A stretch of 64,000 bases of DNA from the NCBI GenBank assembly GCA_913060875.1, contig CAJXSL010000007.1:202769-266768 (forward strand). Reading direction: 5' to 3'. This DNA comes from an uncultured Desulfobacteraceae bacterium. GTDB taxonomy: Bacteria; Desulfobacterota; Desulfobacteria; Desulfobacterales; UBA5852. Position 1 is the first letter of the stretch, and every line of letters starts with the position of its first letter. Under the pieces are notes generated by a model that did not search any database, was not told the DNA's origin, and saw only the letters and a list, made by a program, of their open reading frames with translations. The position numbers were made by a program, and so were the translations under genes. Of the stretch, positions 41,537-50,761 are shown in pieces.

Positions 41537-41635
41537 ATAGCTTCGCATGACCCACGAATAGGTAAACGGGTCAGCGGCGGCACCCGCCAACCCGCTTCCC
41601 CCGAACGGGCTGTCGAAAGAAACCGGGAAGAAAAA

Positions 41636-42175
41636 ATGAGCTTTGCAGCAAAACTGAAAGAAGAAATCAGGGCGGTCTTGATAGCAACCCTTTATTTCGG
41701 TTGCTGGATCCTGGCCCTGATGGTGATCAAGTGGCTGATCCTGGCCGAGTACGCCATCGCTTTCCGCGGGTGGTCCATGGCCTTTGTGGGCGCGCTTGTG
41801 CTCGCCAAGGTGGTGCTCGTGCTCGAGCATGTCTCCCTGGGGGACTGGGTGCGAAGACAGCCCGCCTGGGTCGATGTGGTCCTGCGCACTGTCCTTTATA
41901 CACTGGGTGTTGCCCTGGTGCTCATCCTTGAAAAAGGATTCGAAGGCCGTCACGCGGCAGGGGGCTTCGGCCCGGCCGTACAGCACCTCTTCCAGCAGGC
42001 GGACTTCTACCATGTGTGGGCCACCATTCTCTGCATTGCCGGTGCGCTGCTGGGCTATAATGCCATCATGGTTGTGCGACGGCATCTCGGCAACCGCGAA
42101 CTCTTCCGGATTTTTCTGGCGCCGATTCCGGAAGAACCGGATGAGCATCCGGTGTCGCCATCGCGGGAACCGTAA
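41636..42175 (+). CDS. four-helix integral membrane protein
   Basis: This 179-residue protein has four predicted membrane helices (VLIATLYFGCWILALMVIKW; GWSMAFVGALVLAKVVLVL; VVLRTVLYTLGVALVLIL; YHVWATILCIAGALLGYNAI) and a short acidic C-terminal tail. No family was recognised with confidence. It lies between the two genes that encode the GRPxTPxSYAGVARRT motif, and is spaced 11 bases before the second, so a membrane partner role is inferred. A GAAGAAAAA stretch precedes ATG 41636. Confidence 0.65.
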   Translation: MSFAAKLKEEIRAVLIATLYFGCWILALMVIKWLILAEYAIAFRGWSMAFVGALVLAKVVLVLEHVSLGDWVRRQPAWVDVVLRTVLYTLGVALVLILEKGFEGRHAAGGFGPAVQHLFQQADFYHVWATILCIAGALLGYNAIMVVRRHLGNRELFRIFLAPIPEEPDEHPVSPSREP

Positions 42176-42186
42176 AGGAGATAACG

Positions 42187-42627
42187 ATGAAAAAAAGATC
42201 GCAAACCCTTCTCATAATTGGCGCACTGATGACACTGCTGCTCTTTGACGTCCCCCCCTGGGTGCCGGTACCCGCCGACTTCGTAAACGAAGCCGCCGCG
42301 ATTATTGGACGCCCCCTGACACCACTGTCCTACGCCGGCGTGGCCCGGCGCACCAGCCGCCGTGTCTTCCGCCGCAACATGGCCTATTCCTCCGCAGCGG
42401 CAACAACGTATACGACCACACCGGCCCCGGCGCCGGCCCATCACGCCCCACCCCCGGCGCCAACCCATCCCACGGGCGCTCCGCCGGTGGGGACCGTCGT
42501 GAACAAACTTCCCTCCGGCTGTGTGTCAAGCCCAAAGGGCGGAATCGAGTACTACAATTGCGGCGGCGTTTACTACCGACCGGTCGTCCAGGGCAACAAC
42601 CTGGTCTATATGGTCGAGCACCCCTAA
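42187..42627 (+). CDS. exported Pro/Ala-rich protein, paralogous motif to 41297
   Basis: This 146-residue protein has a signal helix (LLIIGALMTLLLF), then AAAIIGRPLTPLSYAGVARRT, which matches the small protein at 41297. A Pro/Ala/Thr-rich linker (residues about 75-105) leads to a C-terminal Cys-containing module with GCVSSPKGG and EYYNCGGVYYRPV. The end resembles periplasmic proteins of unknown function that carry the pattern Y-x-C-x-G-x-Y-Y-x-P. AAAGGAGATAACG is a strong ribosome-binding site. Function unknown. Confidence 0.65.
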   Translation: MKKRSQTLLIIGALMTLLLFDVPPWVPVPADFVNEAAAIIGRPLTPLSYAGVARRTSRRVFRRNMAYSSAAATTYTTTPAPAPAHHAPPPAPTHPTGAPPVGTVVNKLPSGCVSSPKGGIEYYNCGGVYYRPVVQGNNLVYMVEHP

Positions 42628-42724
42628 GGCGGCGGACGATTAGGGCAATCGCAACAGCCCCTCCAGGGGGGACGGACCATCCCGGGACAATACGTCACGG
42701 GAAAAGGAGACACACCTTAGGACA

Positions 42725-45253
42725 ATGGGACACGGGTTGACCCATAGAGGAATGCTGCTGATCATCCTGGGACTGCTGTTGGGACTTTGCACGGTGGCGG
42801 CTACCGGTGTTGTTGCACAGGAATCCCAGGAACAAAAGGTTGCTTCGGCCGACAAAGCGGAAGAGGTGATACCGCCGGACAATGTCGCCACCCGCGCCAC
42901 CGAGGTGTCGAACCTGCTGACCGAGTTGACCACCAAGTTCGCCACGCTTACGGACGTCGATGACATACGATCGCAATTTCTCAAGGTTCGCCAAATCATC
43001 GCGACGGAAATAGACGAAGCCCAAAGCGTCCTTCAGGGAACGGCGACCATCGAAACGCTCCAGAATCTTCAGGCGCGGTGGAAGCCCCGGCAGGTGCAGA
43101 TTGGCGGCTGGCTCGACCAGCTTACCCAAAAGGCCCTCGCCTTGCAGGATGCCCTGAGTCACCTGGAAGATCGGCACGCCCTGTGGAACCGGACGCGGGA
43201 CCGTTTGCGTACATCGGCGGCGCCGCCGGCCACGCTGCATCAGGTCGCACAAGTACTGACGGCCATCGAAGCGGGTCGGACGACCCTGAGCGACAAACAT
43301 GACAAGGTGCTGAATCTTCAGAGCCGGGTATCCGAAGAAATGACGCGCTGCAATGGCGTCCTGGCACATATCGACAAAGCGCAGAAAGGTGCCGTTGCTG
43401 GCCTTTTGACCCGCGAACGTGAACCCATCTGGCACTCGGAGAGCTGGGCTGTCGCGAAAAGGCTGCTGCCCGATCAAGTCCGCAAGACGACCGGGGCCGT
43501 GCGCACCGATATCGTCCAATTTGTCCGTGACCCCCACAAAGGAATGCCCCTGCAGGCGGTCCTTTTGATTGTGCTGACCGTGGTGTTCACGGCCGTCCAC
43601 CGTGTCGTTAAAAAGCGGTCTGCCGATGCCGTAAATGGTGCGGCCCTTAAAGGGCTATTCGAGCGGCCGTATGCCGCTTCCTTTTTCATGGTGTGGCTCT
43701 ATGCCACCCGCTACGCTTCTCCGACCCCGCCAATGGTCCAGGAGCTTTTTACGGTTTTGGCATTTATTCCGACCTTGAGGCTTTTACAGCCGGTGATCAG
43801 GGCGGAATTCATGCCGGGGCTGTATGCTCTGGGCGTGTTGTTCGTGGTGGACACGTTGCGCGGGCTGTTGGCCGGCGCCCTTGTGGTGGAACCCTTGCTG
43901 CTGATGGTTGAAGGCCTGGGCGGGCTGCTGGTGCTGGGATGGCTGCTGACCACTCGAAGAGAAGCCATCGTTTCGGATGACCCGGTCCGAACAGGACGGT
44001 CGGTCATCGCCACTGTTATTCAGTTTGTCCTCGTTTACCTGGCAGTGGGGATTGCGGCCGGCGCCGTCGGTCACATGCGGGTAGCGCGGCTCATCACCTC
44101 AGGCACCCTGACGGCCTGTGTGCTGGCCCTGGAGCTTTGGGCCGCCGTGCGGGTGTTTGGCGGTATCCTGGCGGTGGGGCTGCAATTGTGGCCCCTGCGG
44201 CTGCTTCGAATGGTACAAAATCATAGCGATCTGCTGACCAAACGCGTCTATCGATTGCTGGTGGTGATGGCTGTCCTGGGCTGGGCCCTTCGCCTCTGTG
44301 AACGGCTAGGGTTTCTTGACCCCATCCAGGCCATCGGAAGCGGCGTTCTGTCCATGAAGCTGGAACGTGGATCGATCAGTATTTCCATCGGCGATATCAT
44401 GGCTTTCCTTGCGGCCATGGCCGTGTCCTACCTGCTGTCGGCCTTTCTCCGCTTCACCCTCAAGGAAGAAGTCTATTCCCGGGCCAGCACCCCGAGCGGT
44501 ACGGCGTATGCCTCTTCGCGTCTGATTCATTATTCCATTTTGGCGCTGGGGTTCGTCATTGGTTTGGGGCTTTTGGGAATGGATCTTGCCAAGGTAAGCG
44601 TTCTGGCGGGTGCCTTGGGGTTAGGCATCGGCTTCGGCCTTCAGGGCGTGGTCAACAATTTCGTCTCCGGGTTGATCCTGCTCTTCGAGCGGCCGGTCCA
44701 CGTGGGAGACGCCGTAGAGGTGAGCGGGCTTTACGGCGAGGTGCGGCGGATCGGGTTCCGTGCCAGCACCGTGCGCACACGCCAGGGTTCGGACATCATC
44801 ATCCCCAATGCCGAGTTCATTACGGCCAACGTTACCAATTGGACTTTCAGTGATCATCTGCGGCGCATCCAGGTGCCGGTAGGGATCAACTATGCGTCGC
44901 ATCCGAAAAAAATCATTCAATTGCTGGAGGAAGTAGCCCGGACTCAGCCCCAGATCCTTGCACGGCCGGCACCCAGATGCCTTTTCTTAGAATACGGCGA
45001 GAGCGCAATCCATTTCGAGCTCCGTTGCTGGACCGACCAGCCCATCAATTACAACCGAATCCGCAGCGATCTCAATACGGCGGTCTACGACGCCGTCAAA
45101 GCGGCGGGCATATCGTTCCCTTTCCCCCAGCGGGAGGTACGATTGTTACAAGACACCCCATCAACCTCATCGCATGGCGATCCGGCGCAGAATCCCGAAG
45201 TGCGTAGGGCAGAACTTACAACCAGAGAAACCCAAAAAGACAAGGAGGCGTAA
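42725..45253 (+). CDS. MscS-family mechanosensitive channel with large periplasmic domain
   Basis: This 842-residue protein has a signal helix, a coiled-coil periplasmic region (residues about 40-250, DUF3772-like by arrangement), about ten membrane helices and a C-terminal MscS module. The pore-lining helix and beta domain are seen as GALGLGIGFGLQGVVNNFVSG (quoted here in part), FERPVHVGDAVEV, GFRASTVRT and the IIPNAEF motif. The architecture resembles MscK/YbdG-type large channels. It releases solutes on osmotic downshock. A second, unrelated-length MscS gene lies at 54515. Start spacing from AAGGAG is long. Confidence 0.9.
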   Translation: MGHGLTHRGMLLIILGLLLGLCTVAATGVVAQESQEQKVASADKAEEVIPPDNVATRATEVSNLLTELTTKFATLTDVDDIRSQFLKVRQIIATEIDEAQSVLQGTATIETLQNLQARWKPRQVQIGGWLDQLTQKALALQDALSHLEDRHALWNRTRDRLRTSAAPPATLHQVAQVLTAIEAGRTTLSDKHDKVLNLQSRVSEEMTRCNGVLAHIDKAQKGAVAGLLTREREPIWHSESWAVAKRLLPDQVRKTTGAVRTDIVQFVRDPHKGMPLQAVLLIVLTVVFTAVHRVVKKRSADAVNGAALKGLFERPYAASFFMVWLYATRYASPTPPMVQELFTVLAFIPTLRLLQPVIRAEFMPGLYALGVLFVVDTLRGLLAGALVVEPLLLMVEGLGGLLVLGWLLTTRREAIVSDDPVRTGRSVIATVIQFVLVYLAVGIAAGAVGHMRVARLITSGTLTACVLALELWAAVRVFGGILAVGLQLWPLRLLRMVQNHSDLLTKRVYRLLVVMAVLGWALRLCERLGFLDPIQAIGSGVLSMKLERGSISISIGDIMAFLAAMAVSYLLSAFLRFTLKEEVYSRASTPSGTAYASSRLIHYSILALGFVIGLGLLGMDLAKVSVLAGALGLGIGFGLQGVVNNFVSGLILLFERPVHVGDAVEVSGLYGEVRRIGFRASTVRTRQGSDIIIPNAEFITANVTNWTFSDHLRRIQVPVGINYASHPKKIIQLLEEVARTQPQILARPAPRCLFLEYGESAIHFELRCWTDQPINYNRIRSDLNTAVYDAVKAAGISFPFPQREVRLLQDTPSTSSHGDPAQNPEVRRAELTTRETQKDKEA

Positions 45254-45258
45254 TTCCC

Positions 45259-46557
45259 ATGTTACGTTATTGGTGCCCTATCCTATTTATCATCATTTTT
45301 TCCCTCTCATTCGTGAATGGTGCCTCCGCCGGCGGCCTTTACCTCTACGAAGTCGGCAGTCCGGACGTGGGCCTGGCCGGGGCCGGCTATGCCGCCCGGG
45401 CCGATGATGCCGCCACGGTTTTCACCAATCCGGCCGGAATGACCCGCATCGACCAACCCTCCGTCCTGATGGGCACTCAGCCGGTGTATATGGACATGGA
45501 GTTCAGCCCCGACGGCAACACGTCGGCCGCAGCCGCGACCCTCCCCAGTGGTGCACCGGCCAAGGACGGCGACACCAGCGGCTGGATGCCGGCGGGAGGA
45601 CTTTATTATGTCCACCCGGTCAACGACCAACTCCGGTTGGGACTCTCTGTGAACGGCTATTTCGGTCTTTCTCTCGATTACGAGAGTGACTGGGTGGGCC
45701 GCTATTACGTCAAGGAGGCCACCCTCCAGGGGATGGCCGTCCAGCCCGCCGTGGCCTGGAAAGTCAACGACTGGCTGTCGTTGGGCGCGGGCGTGGCGGC
45801 CATCTACGGCATGATGGAGGAAAAGGTCGCTGTCAACAACATCAATCCGCTCCTGGGCGACGGCGAGCTCAAGGTCGAGGATCAGGACTGGACCGCCCAG
45901 TTCAACCTCGGTGTTCTGACGGAACCCCGCAAAGGGACCCGCTTCGGCCTCACCTACCTCTCGGAAGCAAAGCTCGACTTCTCCGACCGGGTGGAATGGA
46001 AGGGGCTCGGCCCGGTTCTCGCGGCCTCCCTCGACGGCCGGGGCTTGCTGGACGCCAGGCTGGACCTGGGCATGTACATGCCCCAGGCAGTGATGTTCAG
46101 CGCCTACCACGAACTCACCGACCGATTGGCGCTGATGGCCAATCTGGGCTGGCAGGACTGGTCGCGGTTCGGCAAGGTCCACATCGGCCTCACCTCACTG
46201 ACGTCCACCAGCCTGACCGTGGACATGGACTACAAGGACACCTGGCACGTGGCGTTAGGGGCCGAATACAAGGCGTCCGATGCCTGGCGCATTACCGGCG
46301 GCGTGGCCTACGACAGCGAGATGGTGGACGAATCGGACGTGGAGCCCAACATGCCGGTGGGCGAAAACTGGCGCTTCGGCCTGGGGAGCCGTTACGACTG
46401 GTCGGAAGACCTGAGCCTCACGGGCGCCTACGAACTGGTTTGGGTGGGTGACATCGATATGGACACGGATCGGGGCCCGCTGGCGGGACGCGTCTCCGGA
46501 ACGTATGACGATGTCAGTCTGCACGTATTCTGTCTGACCCTCGAATGGCGATTTTGA
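45259..46557 (+). CDS. OmpP1/FadL-family outer-membrane transporter
   Basis: This 432-residue beta-barrel protein has a signal peptide (residues 1-27, ending ASAGG). YEVGSPDVGLAGAGYAARADD followed by FTNPAGMTRI is the FadL plug signature with NPAG. The remainder consists of alternating strands ending in VFCLTLEWRF with a terminal Phe, as expected for BAM-dependent insertion. Family members import long-chain fatty acids or aromatic hydrocarbons. It starts five bases after the MscS stop, inside a cluster of lipid-related genes, which fits lipid uptake. Confidence 0.92.
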   Translation: MLRYWCPILFIIIFSLSFVNGASAGGLYLYEVGSPDVGLAGAGYAARADDAATVFTNPAGMTRIDQPSVLMGTQPVYMDMEFSPDGNTSAAAATLPSGAPAKDGDTSGWMPAGGLYYVHPVNDQLRLGLSVNGYFGLSLDYESDWVGRYYVKEATLQGMAVQPAVAWKVNDWLSLGAGVAAIYGMMEEKVAVNNINPLLGDGELKVEDQDWTAQFNLGVLTEPRKGTRFGLTYLSEAKLDFSDRVEWKGLGPVLAASLDGRGLLDARLDLGMYMPQAVMFSAYHELTDRLALMANLGWQDWSRFGKVHIGLTSLTSTSLTVDMDYKDTWHVALGAEYKASDAWRITGGVAYDSEMVDESDVEPNMPVGENWRFGLGSRYDWSEDLSLTGAYELVWVGDIDMDTDRGPLAGRVSGTYDDVSLHVFCLTLEWRF

Positions 46558-46636
46558 ACGTCCAAACCCGGATGCGGGTGGGGTTAATCGGCTATACTTC
46601 AAACATTAGGAGGGGTTCTATCCCGGAGGAGGTCTT

Positions 46637-46951
46637 ATGAAACGCACATGGACATGGACAGTCATCGTCGCAGTCTTGATGCTCTGGGGACTGCCGGCCG
46701 GAATTACAGCACAGGAAGCCGGGCAATGCTATTTTCAGGCCACCGAAGATATCTACCTTAAAATCTACCATCTCGACAAAGACGGGGTCGAGGAAGGGAC
46801 CTACTGGAGCGGCCACTTGCCGGAAGGCGGAACCAAGTCCTACAACGCACCCCATGGCCGGGTCGGGTACGCCACCAAGAAGAACCCGGACGACCCCTGG
46901 GAAGGAACCCAGGGAGAATGCTTCGGTGGCGAAGCGATTCAAATTCCCTGA
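46637..46951 (+). CDS. small exported protein, unknown
   Basis: This 104-residue protein has a signal peptide (cut after GITAQ near residue 25). The mature part has two cysteines (Cys32, Cys98 approximately) and aromatic-rich strands (DIYLKIYHLDKDG; GYATKKNPDDPWEGT). It is probably a small beta-sandwich stabilised by a disulfide. No family was recognised. GGAGGTCTT precedes the start. It lies between FadL and VWA-OmpA genes. Confidence 0.6.
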   Translation: MKRTWTWTVIVAVLMLWGLPAGITAQEAGQCYFQATEDIYLKIYHLDKDGVEEGTYWSGHLPEGGTKSYNAPHGRVGYATKKNPDDPWEGTQGECFGGEAIQIP

Positions 46952-47056
46952 CATGCGTCATGCGTTATAGGGCTTTTAGAATAAAAAAACGCATGGTTGC
47001 GGCATAATGGTTGTCAAGCGGAAAAGCCGCCAATTGGAATCGTAAAGGAGGATGCT

Positions 47057-48163
47057 ATGAGACGCCCTTTGGCCACTTACATTGCCGTATGGTTTGTGTC
47101 GACGCTATTGTTTGTCCCTTCTGTCGGCGCTTTCGAAATCATCACCGAAGATGACATCTCCCAGAACATCATCACCCGCGAGATGCTCATCGCAACGACC
47201 GACAACTTCATTGTACTTTACGACGCCTCGGGCTCGATGGCGAAGGAATACAAAGCCGGGGTACAGAAACTCGACGCCGAGCTGCAGATTTTAAAGCAGC
47301 AGAATGCTATTTTGCCCGAGCTGGGCTATAACGCCGGCCTGTATTGCTTCACGCCCTTCAAGGCGTATTACGAAGTGCAACCCTACGACCGGGCTGCATT
47401 TGGCCGCGCCATCGATCAACTGCCCAACACCGAGACCGCCGGGGGATTTGCCGGACAGCCGACCCCGTTGGCCGAGGGCATCGCCGCTCTGGATCCCATC
47501 CTGGCCCAACTTTCCGGCAAGACCGTGGTGTTCATTTTCACCGACGGAACCTACACCTACAACCGGGTTACCAAGCAGCGCCCCCTGGATGTTGCCAAGC
47601 CCCTGGTGGACAAATACAACGTCTGCTTCTACCTGATCAGTTCAGCCTCCACACCCAAGGCCGAAAAACTGCTCAATGACATGGCTGCGTATAACGAATG
47701 CTCACGGGTGGTATCCTTCGACGCTTTCTACAAGAATCCCCTGTGGGGACAGGGGGTACTCTTCGTTGTGGATTCCACGGTGGAAGTGGAAACGATCACC
47801 GAGCGCAAGGTGGTCGGTGTGGAAGTTAACGACATCAATTTCGCTTTTGACCAAGTTGCCATCCAACCAGGGGATCACAACAATCTACGGCAGGTGGCGG
47901 ACTTTCTGCAAAACACCCCAAAAGCCTACGCGGTTTTGGCGGGGTTTACGGACAGCAAGGGGCATCCGGAATACAACCTGCAGCTATCGCGCATGCGAGC
48001 CCAGAGCGCCAAAAATTACCTTCTGGAGCACAGCCGCATCGACCCGGATCGGGTTGTTCTTCTGTGGTACGGAGCGACCAACTTTATCGCGGACAATGAC
48101 ACCCCCGAGGGTCGCGCTAAAAATCGCCGGGTGGAAATGGCTATCGGCATGCTGGATGAATGA
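47057..48163 (+). CDS. VWA-like / OmpA-domain protein
   Basis: This 368-residue exported protein has a signal peptide (ending SVGAFE near residue 23). A von Willebrand factor A domain has the MIDAS motif DASGS near residue 58 and FIFTDGTY further on. The C-terminal OmpA domain, which binds peptidoglycan, shows INFAFDQVAIQ, LAGFTDSKGHPEYN, LSRMRAQSAKNYLLE and AKNRRVEM. It likely links a periplasmic or outer-membrane partner to the cell wall. AAAGGAGGATGCT precedes ATG 47057, which was preferred to the longer frame from 46997. Confidence 0.9.
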   Translation: MRRPLATYIAVWFVSTLLFVPSVGAFEIITEDDISQNIITREMLIATTDNFIVLYDASGSMAKEYKAGVQKLDAELQILKQQNAILPELGYNAGLYCFTPFKAYYEVQPYDRAAFGRAIDQLPNTETAGGFAGQPTPLAEGIAALDPILAQLSGKTVVFIFTDGTYTYNRVTKQRPLDVAKPLVDKYNVCFYLISSASTPKAEKLLNDMAAYNECSRVVSFDAFYKNPLWGQGVLFVVDSTVEVETITERKVVGVEVNDINFAFDQVAIQPGDHNNLRQVADFLQNTPKAYAVLAGFTDSKGHPEYNLQLSRMRAQSAKNYLLEHSRIDPDRVVLLWYGATNFIADNDTPEGRAKNRRVEMAIGMLDE

Positions 48164-48269
48164 TGGTGGCATCCGCTCCCCGATTTTATTAAAACGCGAA
48201 ATCTTCGGAGCCAGGATCGGCCCGGGGAGCGGTGTTTCTCAACCCGCAAGGTGAAAGCGAGGTTTGACG

Positions 48270-48776
48270 ATGTGCGCTAGAACTGGAATTTTCAGGACTG
48301 CAATGGCGGTATTATGCACCGGTATCATCTGGGCCTCATGCCTGGCGGGCTGCCAGTCTTTGGGCCAGCGGGATGTGGGACGGCTGGTGCCGGACTTTTA
48401 TCGAGTGGCTATCCCCAGCGAAGGGACGGCCTCGGAAACCTTCAAGACCCGCGACATGACGGTCCATTACCAGTATCGGAAGGCCGGCGACAAACTGAAG
48501 ATCTGGGGGTCGGGAAACATCCGCTACAAGAGCATCAACGAGTTGACCTTTCACCTCTATTTTCTGGATGGGCGGGGGGAAGTGATCGGGATACATAATT
48601 TCTTTTCTTTTTTGGACCACAGCGATTTTATGGAGCTGGCCGTCGCAAAACGCCAGATCCACCGCGACTTTACCATACCTGCCGGTGCAGCGGCGTTTGC
48701 GATTGGATATGACGGGGTTACCGGCCGTATGCCGGGTGAAAACGCCATAGCGTTTTTCCATTATCCCTTCGACTAA
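48270..48776 (+). CDS. lipoprotein, unknown
   Basis: This 168-residue protein has a lipobox LAGC (Cys near residue 27). The mature part looks like one beta-rich domain (VHYQYRKAGDKLKIWG; LTFHLYFLDGRGEVIG; FTIPAGAAAFAIGYDG). The pattern of a polar strand followed by HNFFSFLD resembles small outer-membrane lipoproteins, but no family is assigned. ATG 48270 follows GCGAGG; the frame is also open from TTG 48264. It belongs to the VWA-OmpA run of exported genes. Confidence 0.6.
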   Translation: MCARTGIFRTAMAVLCTGIIWASCLAGCQSLGQRDVGRLVPDFYRVAIPSEGTASETFKTRDMTVHYQYRKAGDKLKIWGSGNIRYKSINELTFHLYFLDGRGEVIGIHNFFSFLDHSDFMELAVAKRQIHRDFTIPAGAAAFAIGYDGVTGRMPGENAIAFFHYPFD

Positions 48777-48796
48777 CCGGAAGGATCCCGTGTTTT

Positions 48797-49264
48797 ATGA
48801 GGCATAAGATGATCCGTAAAGCAAGAGTTGCCATGCAGACCCAGGCCGCAGAAGACCAGGGCTGGTTGGGCCGTGCCCTGGTCTTCATCTTCTTCTTTGT
48901 CGTTGCTGCTGGAGCAGGCCCGCAGGATTTCCTTGCGTCTGCCGGTGAGTCTCAGAGAGACTCTGTGCAGGTTGTGGGGCGCTGGCAGCGAACGGATGGA
49001 AACTATGTTCTGGAACTGCGCAATCCCGCTTTCGATGGCGGTTTGACAGCGGCTTATTTCAATCCACGGCCGGTTAATGTTTCACGCTCGGAATGGGTGC
49101 TTGAAGGCGGCAACCTGATGGTGCTGGTCGAATTGCGCGATCAGGGGTATCCCGGGAGCACCTACATGCTGGCCTACCGGCAAGACAGCGACCGGCTGGT
49201 GGGGATCTACTACCAGGCGGCCACGCAGCAGCGCTTTGAGGTCATATTTCAAAGGATAGAATAG
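48797..49264 (+). CDS. membrane-anchored or exported hypothetical protein
   Basis: This 155-residue protein has one N-terminal hydrophobic segment (ALVFIFFFVVAAGAG) after a basic, charged stretch. The C-terminal 95 residues form a lipocalin-like strand pattern with VVGRWQRTDGNYVLELR, LTAAYFNPRPVNVS and LMVLVELRDQGYPGSTYMLA. No family was recognised. An internal ATG near residue 13 could be the start. It lies 20 bases after the preceding lipoprotein gene. Confidence 0.6.
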   Translation: MRHKMIRKARVAMQTQAAEDQGWLGRALVFIFFFVVAAGAGPQDFLASAGESQRDSVQVVGRWQRTDGNYVLELRNPAFDGGLTAAYFNPRPVNVSRSEWVLEGGNLMVLVELRDQGYPGSTYMLAYRQDSDRLVGIYYQAATQQRFEVIFQRIE

Positions 49265-49340
49265 ACAGCATGTTTGGCACAACCACAGCGGCCTGCGGTG
49301 CCAACCCGGCGCCTTCACTAGCGCGGCAAGCAACGATCTG

Positions 49341-49544
49341 GTGGCGGTATTCGGACCGAACAGTTCGTTTGCAATAGCGGTGCGCGGCACTTTCGATGCC
49401 CGCACAGGTACTCTGAAGCTTGCATTTGCCGGCGGCCCGCCGGCTTTGGTGCTGAAAACGGGCACCGCTCCCCGCTGGATTCATACACCCGGGATTCCGC
49501 TGGGCCTATCGATGCACATAACCGTTGGCGGGTTAACATCATAA
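49341..49544 (+). pseudogene. possible gene remnant (67 aa)
   Basis: A GTG-initiated frame encodes AVFGPNSSFAIAVRGTFDAR and then KLAFAGGPPALVL. Strand-like, protein-like sequence continues upstream in the same frame without a start (FTSAASNDLVAVFG), so this may be the end of a lost gene. The whole 305-bp interval 49265-49569 holds nothing else. Confidence is low because no family is recognised. Confidence 0.3.
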
Positions 49545-49569
49545 AACCATCAAGCAAGGAGGAGCAGAA

Positions 49570-49896
49570 ATGAAGAAATTGATGATTGCAGTCTTGGTAG
49601 TCAGCCTCGCTCTGACGATGGCATCCTGTGCCATGCAACAAAAAAAGGTCGAAAAGGAGATGAAACAACCCATCAATTGCGCTACGGCGGAGGGCGATTT
49701 GCGTGCGCTTGAACATGAGAAAACGCATGTGGCCCAACAGATCGCCGAGGGTGTGACAGCCCTTGTTCCGGCCAGCCTGGTGGTGGGTGTGCTGACCGGA
49801 ACGGAAGGCACCAAATTTGAAGTGGCAACCGGCGAATACAACAAAATGATCGACAAGCGCATCGCTGAAATCAAGGCGCATTGCGGTATTGACTAA
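49570..49896 (+). CDS. small lipoprotein, unknown
   Basis: This 108-residue protein has lipobox TMASC (Cys near residue 20), a Lys-rich stretch, then a helical region (TAEGDLRALEHEKTHVAQQI) and a short hydrophobic segment (GVTALVPASLVVGVLTG) that may dip into the membrane. The final helix is EYNKMIDKRIAEIKAHCG. No family was recognised. Strong AAGGAGGAGCAG precedes the start. Confidence 0.65.
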   Translation: MKKLMIAVLVVSLALTMASCAMQQKKVEKEMKQPINCATAEGDLRALEHEKTHVAQQIAEGVTALVPASLVVGVLTGTEGTKFEVATGEYNKMIDKRIAEIKAHCGID

Positions 49897-50198
49897 AAAC
49901 GCCATCCTTCCCGCGTCTCTGATGACGAACCCGACGGTTCGTTGTCAGGGGCGGAATGGTGTTGTGACCGGATAACGGCAGCCCTTTTCGGGAATAATGC
50001 TTTCCCGTGGCCGGAAATCTCTCGAAGAGCAGCTGCCTTAGACATAGCTCTTTCGGGATGGCGGTGTTGCGTAGTTGTTGTCACCTCGTTCTCCAGTGCG
50101 ATTGAATGCGTGAAGGCTATAAAAATATAGTCTTATGAAAAGAGCACTGCCAGGCAGGGAGCCGCGTTCATGGATTCGGCAAAGCAACGGGCAGATAC
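49897..50198. other. non-coding gap
   Basis: No gene or clear signal was seen in these 302 bp apart from an imperfect GAACCCGACGGTTC dyad near 49926. Short frames in both directions look random. Confidence 0.3.
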
Positions 50199-50570
50199 AT
50201 GAAAAAGATTATCTGTCATATCGTATGGCTCGGCATTTTGGTGGTTCTTATGCCCGTCGGGCCCGCCTTGGCAGACGATGGTGTCGTGGAACGCACCGAT
50301 GTCTGCCGCAAAGGTACGGTTATCATCAAAACCGATGATGATATGTATGTAGCCGCCTATCAGGCTGGCATGGTTAGCGAAGATCACAGCCCCTGGGCGG
50401 ATAACGAAAGCCAACCCTGCTCCTTTTTTACCGGTGAAAGGGTTAATGGCGATTTGAGCGGATACGGCACGGTGATGCTGAGGAATAGCAGCGGAAGGGA
50501 ATGCGAATATGTGATCGAGGGGTCGGGCTTCAGCATGCAGGATGCCGTGCAGATTCTGGGATGTGAGTGA
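50199..50570 (+). CDS. small exported Cys-containing protein, unknown
   Basis: This 123-residue protein has a signal peptide (ending ALADDG near residue 27). The mature part has four cysteines in two spaced pairs (DVCRKG, QPCSFF, RECEYV, LGCE), which suggests two disulfides in a beta-sandwich. No family was recognised. The ribosome-binding site is weak (GGGCAGATAC). It precedes the patatin lipoprotein gene by 191 bp. Confidence 0.55.
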   Translation: MKKIICHIVWLGILVVLMPVGPALADDGVVERTDVCRKGTVIIKTDDDMYVAAYQAGMVSEDHSPWADNESQPCSFFTGERVNGDLSGYGTVMLRNSSGRECEYVIEGSGFSMQDAVQILGCE

Positions 50571-50761
50571 TCCGCCTTATGCGGTATAAAACAACTTTTG
50601 CGCCGAACGAAAGGGAAGTGATGCTTACGCCCCATAGGGATCTTCCTAACCCGTCTTCGATTAAGACCTTCGAATATTTCAATCCGTTGCGGCTGCCCGG
50701 GAGTGGATGGACCGCATTGTTTCGGATGTTTAATGTCGAATTTGTAAGCCTGCAGTGATGA

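Noticed and set aside
50567-50758. 63-residue plus-strand frame between 50570 and the patatin gene
   Set aside because: No ribosome-binding site, no recognisable features, and overlaps the preceding stop; considered chance.
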